NCBI RefSeq assembly: GCF_014841125.1
Contig: NZ_JACYTQ010000001.1
Location: 1 to 64,000 of the forward strand
Length of the DNA: 64,000 bases
DNA from: Echinicola arenosa
GTDB lineage: Bacteria; Bacteroidota; Bacteroidia; Cytophagales; Cyclobacteriaceae
Direction: 5' to 3'
Part shown: positions 1 to 7,733 of the stretch, piece by piece
How the letters are laid out: each line of letters begins with the position of its first letter
Numbering within the stretch: position 1 is the first letter of the stretch
Notes under the pieces: generated by a model
What the model saw: the letters and a program-made list of their open reading frames with translations, nothing else
Told to the model about the DNA's origin: nothing
Database searches by the model: none
Program-made: the position numbers and the translations under genes

Positions 1-39
1 AACAAAAAAACCAGAGTCAAACTGACCTTGGGTCAGAAA

Positions 40-73
40 AATAGAGGCCGATTAATGAAAATCGGCCTCTATT
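40..73 (-). terminator. Stem-loop, probable Rho-independent terminator
   Basis: A perfect 13-bp inverted repeat (40-52 and 61-73) encloses an 8-base loop. The A-tract to its left would be a U-tract in a minus-strand transcript. No gene on the minus strand ends directly beside it within this window, so what it terminates is unclear. Confidence 0.5.
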
Positions 74-119
74 GGCTAAAATCGACTGTCAAACTTTTTT
101 AACTCTTGTTTTGAGACAG

Positions 120-275
120 CCTCCACACTAGATTTCATTACGAAAGCCTAAGTCCCGCTTCACCAATTCCCCGTTGTCCCGTCAGTTGAGCTGTCGGACA
201 TCTCCACTTCTCACTTCCAACCTCAACCTTCCAACCTCATCTTGCATCTGTGTTCATCCATTTTATCTGTGGGCA
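120..275. repeat. Dispersed non-coding repeat, copy 1
   Basis: This stretch shares phrases in the same order with 4935-5090: a block containing TTTCATTACGAAAGCCT, a block with GAGCTGT and GGACATCTC, then runs of CTTCCAACCTCA. It holds no supportable gene. It probably belongs to the same family of intergenic repeats that fills 1-2700. Confidence 0.5.
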
Positions 276-306
276 ATTCCCTATTTCGGATTGATCTTGA
301 GCTGAT

Positions 307-535
307 CCCGTTGTCCAGACAGTTGCACTACGCCTAAGCGCACAGGTGCGGGACCACTAGAACTGAGTCTCCTACTCACCATTACACCCTCATTTTTGAA
401 TAAGCATCACCCAAGAATCCATTTCCTCCCCTCTCAGGGGAGGTCAGGTGGGGTCCCGTTGTCCCGCCAGTTGCACTACGCCTAGGCGCACAGGTGCGGG
501 ACCACTAGAACTGAGTCTCCTACTCACCATTTCCC
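307..535. repeat. REP-like repeat, two copies with linker
   Basis: Two copies of a roughly 75-bp unit lie at about 307-383 and 455-530. The unit contains the palindromic core CGCCTAGGCG (CGCCTAAGCG in the first copy), followed by CACAGGTGCGGGACCACTAG and a CT-rich tail. The linker at 382-455 recurs almost unchanged at 2602-2682, so the HEPN gene between them is flanked by direct repeats. The units can fold into hairpins and look like bacterial REP or intergenic mosaic elements. Confidence 0.75.
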
Positions 536-886
536 TATTTTAGAAACATCTCCCTCTATTGTGATGTTCTATTGTCACTTAAATACCTTAACATCACTCT
601 TTAAAATAACATCATACTTATGGCACTCCTGCAGGATGATCCATTACACGTTCCTTTCTGGTTCAAGACTAGAATGTTCCAAAATCTCTATAAATTGTTG
701 CCTTGGAACTTCCCACATATCAAGATCCTTCCGACTTCCACTAAAGTAGTAGCAAAGCTGGGGTAAAGCTACATCAAAGCTGGGGTAAAGTTGGGGTAAA
801 GCTGGGTTAAAGTAGACTTTGGGGCATTTTTCTAAGAATTTGCAACCCAGAAACCAGCTTCTTTATATTTCTTTTTAATATTGTCG
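536..886. other. Gene-free stretch with degenerate tandem repeat
   Basis: I see no supportable gene here. Positions 766-812 carry four or five imperfect copies of an 11-13 base unit resembling AAAGCTGGGGT. A similar array in the opposite orientation lies at about 46990-47050. Confidence 0.5.
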
Positions 887-1080
887 AGTAGGTAAGGGGA
901 ATTTCACCCCAAACCTCTCACAGCACCGTGCGTGATAGTCTCCCATCACACGGCGCTTCCAAAGTCAGGTCTCCTGTTCTTACCGAGGGTTGGGGGTACT
1001 AATTGCCAGTGGGCGAACAGGTTTGGCTTTCCACGGTAGACTGTTTCCAGCCACCTGATTGCCTTTCGTTTCCCAATTCT
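887..1080 (-). mobile_element. Group II intron 3' end remnant (domains V-VI)
   Basis: Read on the minus strand, 922-957 folds as a group II intron domain V. The lower stem begins with the catalytic triad AGC and pairs CCGTG with CACGG. A two-base CG bulge and a GAGA-type loop are in the expected places. Domain VI follows at about 887-921 as a stem ending near TACTCGAC. Just upstream on the same strand, 950-1080 encodes a fragment resembling the C-terminus of an intron reverse transcriptase/maturase, with RGKPNLFAHWQ. The rest of the intron is absent and REP repeats abut it, so this is a degraded relic. Confidence 0.75.
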
Positions 1081-1082
1081 CA

Positions 1083-1228
1083 GTTGTCCCGTCAGTTGTA
1101 CTACGCCTAGGCGCACAGGTGCGGGACCACTAGAATTGAGTCTCCGACTCAACATTTCCTAGTTGCACTACGCCTAGGCGCACAGGTGCGGTCCCGCTTG
1201 AATTGAGCCTCCTACTCACCATTTCACT
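1083..1228. repeat. REP-like repeat, two tandem copies
   Basis: Two further copies of the repeat seen at 307-535 lie head to tail here, both with the intact CGCCTAGGCG core. The second has lost part of the segment after the core. They sit between the group II intron relic and the 3' end of the HEPN gene. Confidence 0.75.
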
Positions 1229-1281
1229 TTATTTGAAAATCACTCACCCCAATTAAGATGATTTATTATCCGGCTAAAAAA

Positions 1282-2295
1282 CTAGTCCTTCAACACCCTT
1301 TCCATTTCATTTTCACATAGATCAATCATTTCCATAACACGACTTCTCACCAAACCCAACTTTTCTTCCATCAAGACAAATCCTTCATCATACCTTGCCT
1401 TACAGTAAGCATCATCCAAGAACTTGATCACAGCATTTTCTTCATCAGAATTTTGTGGAAAAATGCGCTTCAAACCAGGTATAAACTTATAAGCATCATT
1501 CAACAACACCCGTATTTCATGAGATCTCCGCTCTCTATTTTGCCAGGCCAAAATGACACCTCGCAATAATAATTCAGCTGATTGGTGCCAACAAAACAAT
1601 TCCATATTACCATCCCCTGCACCTTTAGCATTTCTTGCCATTTGCTCAAAACTTTTAGCCCTTTGCAGGCTCAGCCTAAACTGCTCCTTGGCCTTTGCTT
1701 TTCTGATCTTGAGCACCGCTGGATCGACCTCCGGAAATGAATGGCTACCTTTATCCTGAAACAGTAAATGAAACTCTTGAAAATACATCAGAAAAAACAA
1801 GTCCCCAGCCTCTTTTGCACTCCAAAGAGCCTTCTTGGTGGTCAAATGAATGCTAAACTCCTGTCTTCCCAATACAAAAAAATCCATACATTCCTTCAAG
1901 TGCTCAAAAGTTCTATAATCAGTACTGGAAAGCACCACATAGATTTCCTGGGTACTCAAAGTTCCTTTACCCCCAGTCCTATCAATAAGATAGATCATTT
2001 CAGGTTGTACTAAGACGCTCAGTGCAGTCACTAAAGCATCAAGGCAATCTTCCTTCTCTCCTATTTTGGATGGAGGCTGCTTTAAACAGATTTGAGAATG
2101 ACTTGAAGGATCCAAGCCACGCAACAAACCGTTTAATTGTTGATAAAAAAACACCCCATCCAACAGGCCACCACCACCCTTCACCTCTTCGGCATACATC
2201 ACCCAACCCTTATACATTTCCCATAAATGCTCTTCAATAAATCCCTTCTCAAATTGGGAATAAAAATCCTTTGGAGATACTACATCAAAATCCAT
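1282..2295 (-). CDS. HEPN domain-containing protein
   Basis: The 337-residue protein ends in a helical region typical of HEPN domains. It has a helix near residues 225-245 with FCWHQSAELLLRG, then RRSHEI, then a late helix with AYCKARYDEG. HEPN domains occur in toxin/antitoxin and defence RNases and in proteins paired with nucleotidyltransferase domains. The first 200 residues are not clearly assignable; a degenerate nucleotidyltransferase-like fold is possible, because large HEPN proteins often carry one. I cannot see a clear R-x4-6-H RNase motif, so catalysis is uncertain. The gene stands alone on the minus strand, bracketed by REP repeats and a truncated MITE-like repeat, which suggests an accessory gene. 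Confidence 0.65.
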   Translation of the reverse strand: MDFDVVSPKDFYSQFEKGFIEEHLWEMYKGWVMYAEEVKGGGGLLDGVFFYQQLNGLLRGLDPSSHSQICLKQPPSKIGEKEDCLDALVTALSVLVQPEMIYLIDRTGGKGTLSTQEIYVVLSSTDYRTFEHLKECMDFFVLGRQEFSIHLTTKKALWSAKEAGDLFFLMYFQEFHLLFQDKGSHSFPEVDPAVLKIRKAKAKEQFRLSLQRAKSFEQMARNAKGAGDGNMELFCWHQSAELLLRGVILAWQNRERRSHEIRVLLNDAYKFIPGLKRIFPQNSDEENAVIKFLDDAYCKARYDEGFVLMEEKLGLVRSRVMEMIDLCENEMERVLKD

Positions 2296-2321
2296 AAGCA
2301 GTTTATTTAAGTTATTATGTA

Positions 2322-2403
2322 TATCCGCAATTTTACCAGTAGAGATTAAAAGCGAGTAGAAACTACCCTTTTGATTAAGGTATCAACTGCTTCGGTCTTC
2401 AGA
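2322..2403. repeat. MITE-like repeat, truncated copy
   Basis: This is the left half of the repeat found complete at 43261-43414, 47431-47588 and 53656-53796. It begins with the terminal sequence TATCCGC and continues through CAACTGCTTCGGTCTTC. The right half is missing and REP repeats take its place from about 2405. Confidence 0.7.
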
Positions 2404-2404
2404 C

Positions 2405-2735
2405 CCCCGTTGTCCCACCAGTTCCACTACGCCTAGGCGCACAGGTGCGATACCACTAGAACCCCCGTTGTCCCGTCAGTTGTACTACGCCTAGGCGCAC
2501 AGGTGCGGGACCACTAGAATTGAGTCTCCGACTCAACATTTCCCAGTTGCACTACGCCCAAGCGCACAGGTGCAGAATCACTAGAACTGAGCTCCGACTC
2601 ACCATTACACCCTCATTTTTGAATAAGCAGCACCCAAGAATCCCTCCCCTCCCAGGGGAGGTCAGGTGGGGTCCCGTTGTCCCGTCAGTTGTACTGCGGG
2701 ACCACTAGAATTGAGTCTCCGACTCAACATTTTTT
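2405..2735. repeat. REP-like repeat cluster, four copies
   Basis: Copies lie at about 2408-2463, 2466-2542, 2543-2605 and 2675-2735. The last lacks the central palindrome. The linker at 2602-2682 duplicates 382-460 and contains a small CCTCCCC/GGGGAGG hairpin. The final copy runs into the 3' end of the gene that stops at 2705. Confidence 0.75.
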
Positions 2736-3331
2736 AGCCTTCTACCAAACCGCAATTCTCCCGCATAAATTACATAACAGGCTTCCAGTAATTTCTTCAA
2801 ATAAAAGTACAATGCATACAATTCCGGATAAGCATCAAACCATCGCTCATATTGCCCTGAAAAAGCATTGTCCTGCATTTCCTTCAGCAAAACCACATAG
2901 TCCAGTGATTCCAACTGTATCAGACAATGTCTAAGGGTCACCAATGGCTTCCTAAATTCCTTGTCCTTTAAATTCTTGGGAATATATTCCCAAGGGGCAA
3001 AATACTCGCTATATTCCTTCCGCCTTGGCATCTCTGAAAGTCGCTTTTCTTCATAGTCAATCATCTCTCTAAAAAGGTCTGGACAATACCGGATCTCATT
3101 TAAGGCTGGGACTTCAGCCCATTGGGTCTGTTTCAATTCCTGAATCAACTGGATCAAATACTCCCTCATGGAAAACAAATACACGGGGCTTTTGCTCACA
3201 ATCGGGAGCGGCTCATAAACCCCTGAATAAAAGAGCCGATCCACTCCGACCAAATAATAATTAACCGCCGCTCGGTCAAAAAGTTGGTAGATCACCTGAT
3301 AAACCGATGTTTTAGAAATTTCACCTTGCAT
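2705..3331 (-). CDS. Hypothetical protein, paralogue of the 3437-4054 product
   Basis: I do not recognise the family of this 208-residue protein. It has no signal peptide or membrane segment and is rich in Tyr, Leu and Glu. Its layout matches its upstream neighbour: a YQVI motif near the start, a DRLF/DRFF segment, then an aromatic-rich helix, and a C-terminal segment with YVIYAGEL resembling FLIFTVEL in the neighbour. I infer a tandem duplication. The last residues, about VESETQF, and the stop codon are encoded by a REP repeat copy, so the original C-terminus may have been replaced. The pair lies opposite a phage-type regulator. Confidence 0.55.
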   Translation of the reverse strand: MQGEISKTSVYQVIYQLFDRAAVNYYLVGVDRLFYSGVYEPLPIVSKSPVYLFSMREYLIQLIQELKQTQWAEVPALNEIRYCPDLFREMIDYEEKRLSEMPRRKEYSEYFAPWEYIPKNLKDKEFRKPLVTLRHCLIQLESLDYVVLLKEMQDNAFSGQYERWFDAYPELYALYFYLKKLLEACYVIYAGELRFGRRLKNVESETQF

Positions 3332-3436
3332 AGTAGAAAATTTAAAGTATCAATATTCTATAGTAGATCCAACAGTTGTAAGGGAAGAACCCTAAAGCCA
3401 TGCTTTAGACTCCCGACAAAACAGTGGAATAATCTT

Positions 3437-4054
3437 TCATAACTGATCAATAACTTCCAGTTCCTTGGAATCCAGCTCGACCGTAAAAATCAGAAAACTC
3501 ACCTCGATCAGTCGATGTAAACATCGGTACATTTCCAGATCATCTTCCTCCATCGGACTGCCTATGTCCTCAACGCCACTTAATGCATTGACCTGCCACT
3601 GGAATAGCCTCTTTTTCCAATGGGCAAAGTCCCTCCAGTCCAAAATATCAAACAGAACAACGTAAGGTTGATGTAATTCTCGGAAAGTTAAATGAACAGG
3701 CGTATGACTGTAAAATGATGGCTCATACTCCGCTTGGCTAAATTTCCTGATGTGAACAACCATCTTTACAATAGCCTGCTCCCTATAAGTCCTTATTCGA
3801 TAAGGATAATTCCCACTTTTCCTAAGGCGAAACAATGCTTCCAACCAGTAGATCAATCCATCATAGGTATAAGTGATATCAAAAGGATAATCTATTACTT
3901 CCTGTGACTTATAGCCAAAAGCACTATGGAAAAACCTATCCAATTTCTGCCGATGAGAAGTCAGTTCCCTGATCGAACAAAAATCCCCAATGACCTGATA
4001 GGGATTGATCAGTTTCCGTCCTAATGTTAACATAGCACGTAATTTTAAACTCAT
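3437..4054 (-). CDS. Hypothetical protein, paralogue of the 2705-3331 product
   Basis: The protein is about 205 residues from the ATG at 4054. The frame stays open to 4141, but the extra 29 residues are Cys-rich and look non-native, so I prefer MSLKLRAML as the start. It shares the YQVI and DRFF motifs and the C-terminal hydrophobic helix with the 2705-3331 product. It has no recognisable catalytic motif or signal peptide. It is divergent from the regulator at 4246, with about 190 bp of AT-rich DNA between. It is probably controlled by that regulator and cotranscribed with the next gene, about 105 bp downstream. Confidence 0.55.
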   Translation of the reverse strand: MSLKLRAMLTLGRKLINPYQVIGDFCSIRELTSHRQKLDRFFHSAFGYKSQEVIDYPFDITYTYDGLIYWLEALFRLRKSGNYPYRIRTYREQAIVKMVVHIRKFSQAEYEPSFYSHTPVHLTFRELHQPYVVLFDILDWRDFAHWKKRLFQWQVNALSGVEDIGSPMEEDDLEMYRCLHRLIEVSFLIFTVELDSKELEVIDQL

Positions 4055-4155
4055 GAAAAACGATAAACAATTACCTTGTTTTGAAAAAGTAAGGCAACAC
4101 CTCCTGCCCCAATACCTTAGACAGTCCCTGAAAAACACCAAACCTTAGCCTATTA

Positions 4156-4203
4156 TAGCATAAATAGCTATATTGCTAATACAATATTTCAAATATATCG
4201 CTA
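4156..4203. promoter_or_regulatory. Candidate operator with repeated TAGC/GCTA motifs
   Basis: The AT-rich divergent promoter region carries TAGC at 4156 and 4165 and GCTA at 4175 and 4200. The first three form a near-palindrome centred on TAGCTA at 4165-4170 with TAGCA/TGCTA arms. This arrangement suits a helix-turn-helix dimer, and the adjacent regulator gene is the obvious candidate. The assignment is inferred from position only. Confidence 0.35.
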
Positions 4204-4245
4204 TTTATCTAAAAAAGAAACTTTTTATCCATATATATCTTTAAA

Positions 4246-4686
4246 ATGTCAGTAATCATAGATAGAATAGGTGAATTCGCTAAATACACCCATAGAAGCA
4301 TACGTCAAATAGAGCTACAAATAGGAGCCGCCAATGGTACCCTTTCCAAAGCCATAGGAAAAGACAAGGATGTCTACACCAAATGGATTTCCTCATTCAT
4401 TATCCATTTTCCGGAAGTAAGCCCCGCATGGCTCCTCACAGGCAAAGGGGAGATGTTATTATCCCAAAATCAACTCCCAATAGACAAACCTACCCACCCC
4501 GTGGATGAACCATTGGAAATCTATCAGTCCAAACTGCTGGAGCAACATCAAGAAGTGATCAACTCCCTAAAGCAAGTCATCGAAGCATTGAGAGGCCAGC
4601 TTGTGGAAAAAGAAAATGTAGTCCAACTCAAAAACCGCATCATTCAGGATTTGGAAGAAGAAGTAAAAAGAATCAAAAGCCAATAA
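4246..4686 (+). CDS. Phage repressor-like HTH regulator with C-terminal coiled coil
   Basis: The N-terminal 70 residues match the small XRE/CI-type helix-turn-helix proteins common next to Bacteroidota mobile genes. The pattern is IDRIGEFAKY, then SIRQIELQIGAANGTLSKAI, then SPAWLLTGKGEML. Residues 90-146 are a heptad-rich coiled coil, probably for dimerisation. No peptidase or ligand domain follows, so it is a short DNA-binding protein of 146 residues. It is transcribed away from the two hypothetical genes at 2705-4054 and is followed by a good terminator. It probably represses the divergent promoter. Confidence 0.7.
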   Translation: MSVIIDRIGEFAKYTHRSIRQIELQIGAANGTLSKAIGKDKDVYTKWISSFIIHFPEVSPAWLLTGKGEMLLSQNQLPIDKPTHPVDEPLEIYQSKLLEQHQEVINSLKQVIEALRGQLVEKENVVQLKNRIIQDLEEEVKRIKSQ

Positions 4687-4765
4687 GCCTGAAAAAAATA
4701 TAGATAAATGCCTACACTCTTTTCCCATCGAAATGTCCCCCATAAATACGAGCCAACCCTGAAGT

Positions 4766-4800
4766 AAAAGGTAGAAACCTACTTACAGGTTTTACCTTTT
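4766..4800 (+). terminator. Rho-independent terminator of the HTH regulator
   Basis: A 14-15 bp stem with one mismatch (4766-4780 and 4787-4800) ends in TTTT and lies 80 bases after the regulator stop codon. Confidence 0.65.
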
Positions 4801-4875
4801 CGGCCTACTACAAACTAACTTGTTGCTTTTTGAGTCTTAAAGCCTGTCCCCCTTACTTTCAGGGACAAAAAATAA

Positions 4876-5090
4876 CATCTCAGCTGGTCTTAATTTGCAA
4901 TCTAAACCCTTAAATAATGGGCATTTGCAATGCCCCACACCAGATTTCATTACGAAAGCCTGAATTCCCCCTTTCCAACCTCGTCATTCCCGCTTCCACC
5001 AATTTCCCATTGTCCAAACAGCTGAGCTGTTGGACATCTCTTTCTCGCCCTTCAAACCTCATCCTTCCAACCTCAAACCTCGGTCTTCCT
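4876..5090. repeat. Dispersed non-coding repeats
   Basis: The first part, CTCAGCTGGTC followed by TTAAATAATGGGCATT, recurs at 6391-6437. The second part, 4935-5090, recurs at 120-275. The right end runs into the 3' end of the minus-strand gene that stops at 5073. No gene is supported between 4687 and 5072. Confidence 0.55.
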
Positions 5091-6236
5091 AAGTTGTGCC
5101 AAATACCCACTGCCTACCATGAAAATCCAAGGCAGTACCGCCACCAAAAAACGGTTTCGCCAATCAATGGTCATCAAAACAGGACTTAGGATACTTACCA
5201 CTAAAAATACACCTACCACTACCTTAATACTCCATCGTAGTTTTTCAGAAAACATGCCTTTAAAAAAACCAATATACATGGGCACTAATATCACGATCAT
5301 AAATAAATTATGCTTCCAGGAATAGTAAGGCCGCAGGTAAAACAAATAATAAAACAGTTTGGCCAACATCAATTTCATGGCATACCAAGGGTTCATTAAG
5401 ATCACTAAAAGCAACTGAACCAAAGGAGGCAAGGAATCATCTGGAATATACAGATTCTCCGGAACATCCAGCTTCAACCATGCTTCATGCTCCTCAAAAG
5501 GCAATACTTCCAAGTTATAAATAATCTCCCCTACCTGATAATCCCGGACAAAAGTAAAAGTGGACAACATAAAATTGGTAAGTACCAAAATGGATACTGC
5601 TCCAAAAGTCACCAAAACAAGTTTCAATGATCTACCTTTCAGTTTTGGCCACAACATCACCACTAAAAATGCAAACACTGCTGCCAATAAGGCTACTCCT
5701 GTGGGCTTGGTAAATACGGCTACACCAATGATCAAAACACCCAAGATCACAAGCCTGGACTCCCTTTTTCCCTCAGACCACAAGAGGATAAAGTGAAATG
5801 CCAGACAGTTGAGTGAAATCAATAATGATTCACAATAAATTTCAAAGTTCCAGTAAGAAATCATAAAAAATGCCACAAAAGCCAAACCTGCCAACAGTCC
5901 TGCTTTACTGTTTCCATGAAGTCTTTTAGCACTGGCATAGACACTTAGTAAGGCCAAATAAGACAAAAGCAACTGCCCCACCACCACCATGGCCAAAGAA
6001 TCATAGATACTGGTCATACTTATGATAAAGATGGGGTAAGCAATGTACCAAAATTCATGGGGCTTAAAGAAAATGCCTCTTTCCTGAATCTCTTGGGCAT
6101 AAATCAGGTACCGATCAGTATCGCTGTCCTCCATCACACCCAATTTGGAATATAAAACCAAATTGACCAATATAAACCCTAAGCTGAGGATCAAAATATA
6201 AACTTGCTGAAGGGAAAATGAAGGAAATAGTTTCAC
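5073..6236 (-). CDS. Multi-pass membrane protein, GT39/ArnT-like
   Basis: This 387-residue protein has about ten hydrophobic segments. The first loop carries an acidic motif, MEDSDTDRY, after transmembrane segment 1, where GT-C fold glycosyltransferases (PMT/ArnT/GT39) place their catalytic acidic residues. GT-C enzymes use polyprenyl-phosphate sugars and act on the outer face of the inner membrane. No donor or acceptor can be named. The frame opens at a GTG at 6236. The family is usually 450-550 residues, so this one is short and may lack a C-terminal domain. A second, longer protein of this kind lies at 49423-51090. Confidence 0.6.
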   Translation of the reverse strand: MKLFPSFSLQQVYILILSLGFILVNLVLYSKLGVMEDSDTDRYLIYAQEIQERGIFFKPHEFWYIAYPIFIISMTSIYDSLAMVVVGQLLLSYLALLSVYASAKRLHGNSKAGLLAGLAFVAFFMISYWNFEIYCESLLISLNCLAFHFILLWSEGKRESRLVILGVLIIGVAVFTKPTGVALLAAVFAFLVVMLWPKLKGRSLKLVLVTFGAVSILVLTNFMLSTFTFVRDYQVGEIIYNLEVLPFEEHEAWLKLDVPENLYIPDDSLPPLVQLLLVILMNPWYAMKLMLAKLFYYLFYLRPYYSWKHNLFMIVILVPMYIGFFKGMFSEKLRWSIKVVVGVFLVVSILSPVLMTIDWRNRFLVAVLPWIFMVGSGYLAQLRKTEV

Positions 6237-7260
6237 AGACTTGATAGAAGAAAACTTAGAATGGCCAATTCAATAACTGTACAATCTTAACTATAAAAAT
6301 CAAATTAACCTTACTCTATGTCCAGGTTGATATCAAATAGCTTAATTAAAATTGGTTTCAAAACTCTTGGGCTACCGTTTACACTAACTCCTCAGCTGGT
6401 CCAGATTCGCCATCTCGCCCCTTAAATAATGGGCATTAATGATACATCCAAAACTAACCACATTTAGGGTCACGCAAAAAATAAAGACAGCAAATGAAAG
6501 ATCAAAAACTTATTATTATGCAAAATAATATACAAATTATTGTGATCTAAATTTCAAATCATTTCATTACTGGAATAGTACCATGAATTCTTAAAAAACA
6601 GCCAAAAGGGAACGTATATACTACTAGACCCCAAGGTATCCCCAAGACTGCTATAACGGAACTACCAAAAACAATGCAATATCAGTCCTCCTACCGCTAT
6701 TATTTCAAACACCACTAACAAGGTTGAAATCAAACCAACCGCCCCAAAATAAATTCAAAATATGCGTACCCGAAAGAGTGTACGTACCTAGGAAAACCCA
6801 AATTGATAAACGGAATCCGGCGATATGGCCCTTAGAGCATTCGGTTTTGGAGCAGTTGCGGAGGGCGTTAGGAAAATGAGTTAGCTCGCGCAGTGGAGGG
6901 GCTAGCGTAAAGAAAACAGTCAATGACTGTTTTTAGCGAGTAGCCAGCTTGCAGGGCAGGCCCACTCTTTACCAGATCGGTTTCTCATGCTAAAGAGCCA
7001 ATCGCAATCATTATCGAGATCTAGATCCACTCATTTTTAGCCTAAAGCTAGAGATCCAAAATCATATTGAGCAAAATATTATATTCCTAATCGAAACAGT
7101 ACTCAGCTCAATTTGAAGGCTATTTGGAGATTGAATCATCCGCCGCGGCGGATGGTGATCATGTCTACCTTCAGGTAGAATCGAAAACAGCAACGAAGCA
7201 ACTGATTTTTAAGTAGTTTCAGGTCTTAATACTTGGCCGCGGCGTAGATAGGCTAGTGCA
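6237..7260. other. Gene-free, highly structured region
   Basis: No supportable gene lies here. It contains a copy of the CTCAGCTGGTC repeat (6391-6437), a 10-bp perfect inverted repeat with one central base (6913-6933) flanked by further partly complementary arms, and an 18-bp perfect palindrome of CG-rich sequence (7137-7154). A small CTACCT/AGGTAG hairpin lies near 7164-7177. The region lies directly upstream of the IS110 element and may be the remains of another mobile element. Confidence 0.45.
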
Positions 7261-7297
7261 TAATACGGGGTTAACCTGTAATCATCACCTACCATGG

Positions 7298-7328
7298 GCA
7301 CCACTAGTCTTTTCTTGTGGTGCTTTTT
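7298..7328 (+). terminator. Rho-independent terminator-like hairpin
   Basis: GCACCAC at 7298-7304 pairs with GTGGTGC at 7317-7323 and is followed by TTTTT. It lies in the far 5' leader of the insertion sequence and may block read-through from outside. Confidence 0.55.
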
Positions 7329-7404
7329 GTTTATTATTAACTTAACCCATTGTTCTAGTAAGTTAAGGTCATTCAACTTTAAACATCATTATTGCGTGGA
7401 GGTC

Positions 7405-7456
7405 GACACAGCTGCGGGCCAGCGGTGGCCTTGCGGGAAGAAGCTTTAGCTGTGTC
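7405..7456 (+). other. Structured hairpin in the IS110 leader
   Basis: GACACAGCT at 7405-7413 pairs perfectly with AGCTGTGTC at 7448-7456. Inside, GGCC-N6-GGCC forms a second stem. It lies upstream of the proposed bridge RNA core and may be an end-recognition structure or an extra RNA domain. Confidence 0.4.
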
Positions 7457-7509
7457 TTGATTTTTCCCTTCCTACCGGCCTTTAGGTTTACAAAGGAGGA
7501 TCAATTTGG

Positions 7510-7705
7510 AAAATTAGACTTGGGTCTTAAAGGTTTATAGGTAACACAGATATTTAATAAATTAAAAAAGAATGGGGTGAACTTTCCTGCCGCATAGGTT
7601 TCCAGACCTAGTGCCTGTATCAGTCCCCATTCTTAATTGAGTTGTCAGTAACCAGTTAGAATTTTAGGCTCCAAGGCCTGCTAAAGGTTTTAGTTTCCGC
7701 AACTC
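7510..7705 (+). ncRNA. Candidate IS110 bridge RNA
   Basis: Three successive hairpins match the known bridge RNA plan of 5' stem-loop, target-binding loop and donor-binding loop. They are a short AGAC/GTCT hairpin at 7516-7527, a 10-bp perfect stem at 7568-7577/7625-7634 with a large internal loop and an inner TAGGT/ACCTA stem, and a GAGTTG/CAACTC stem at 7639-7644/7700-7705 with an inner TTTAG/CTAAA stem. In the second hairpin the 3' loop strand, 7612-7620, is the exact reverse complement of 8763-8771 at the right flank of the element. In the third, the 5' loop strand at 7656-7662 equals the right-end sequence 8758-8764. Both guides end in AT, consistent with an AT core. The left-side guides could not be matched to a left end. 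Confidence 0.6.
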
Positions 7706-7733
7706 TCATTTGTTAAAATACAATATCTAAATT

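Noticed and set aside
946-1155. Minus-strand frame of 69 residues taken as a gene
   Set aside because: It starts inside a REP repeat, and its C-terminal half is read through the domain V RNA. The part resembling a maturase is only a fragment of the group II intron relic.
300-2735. Repeat cluster considered as a CRISPR array
   Set aside because: The repeats are about 75 bp, unevenly spaced, separated by genes and a shared linker, and lack unique spacers of constant length.
7137-7154. 18-bp palindrome considered as an IS110 end
   Set aside because: IS110 elements do not have terminal inverted repeats, and the palindrome has no partner downstream of the transposase.
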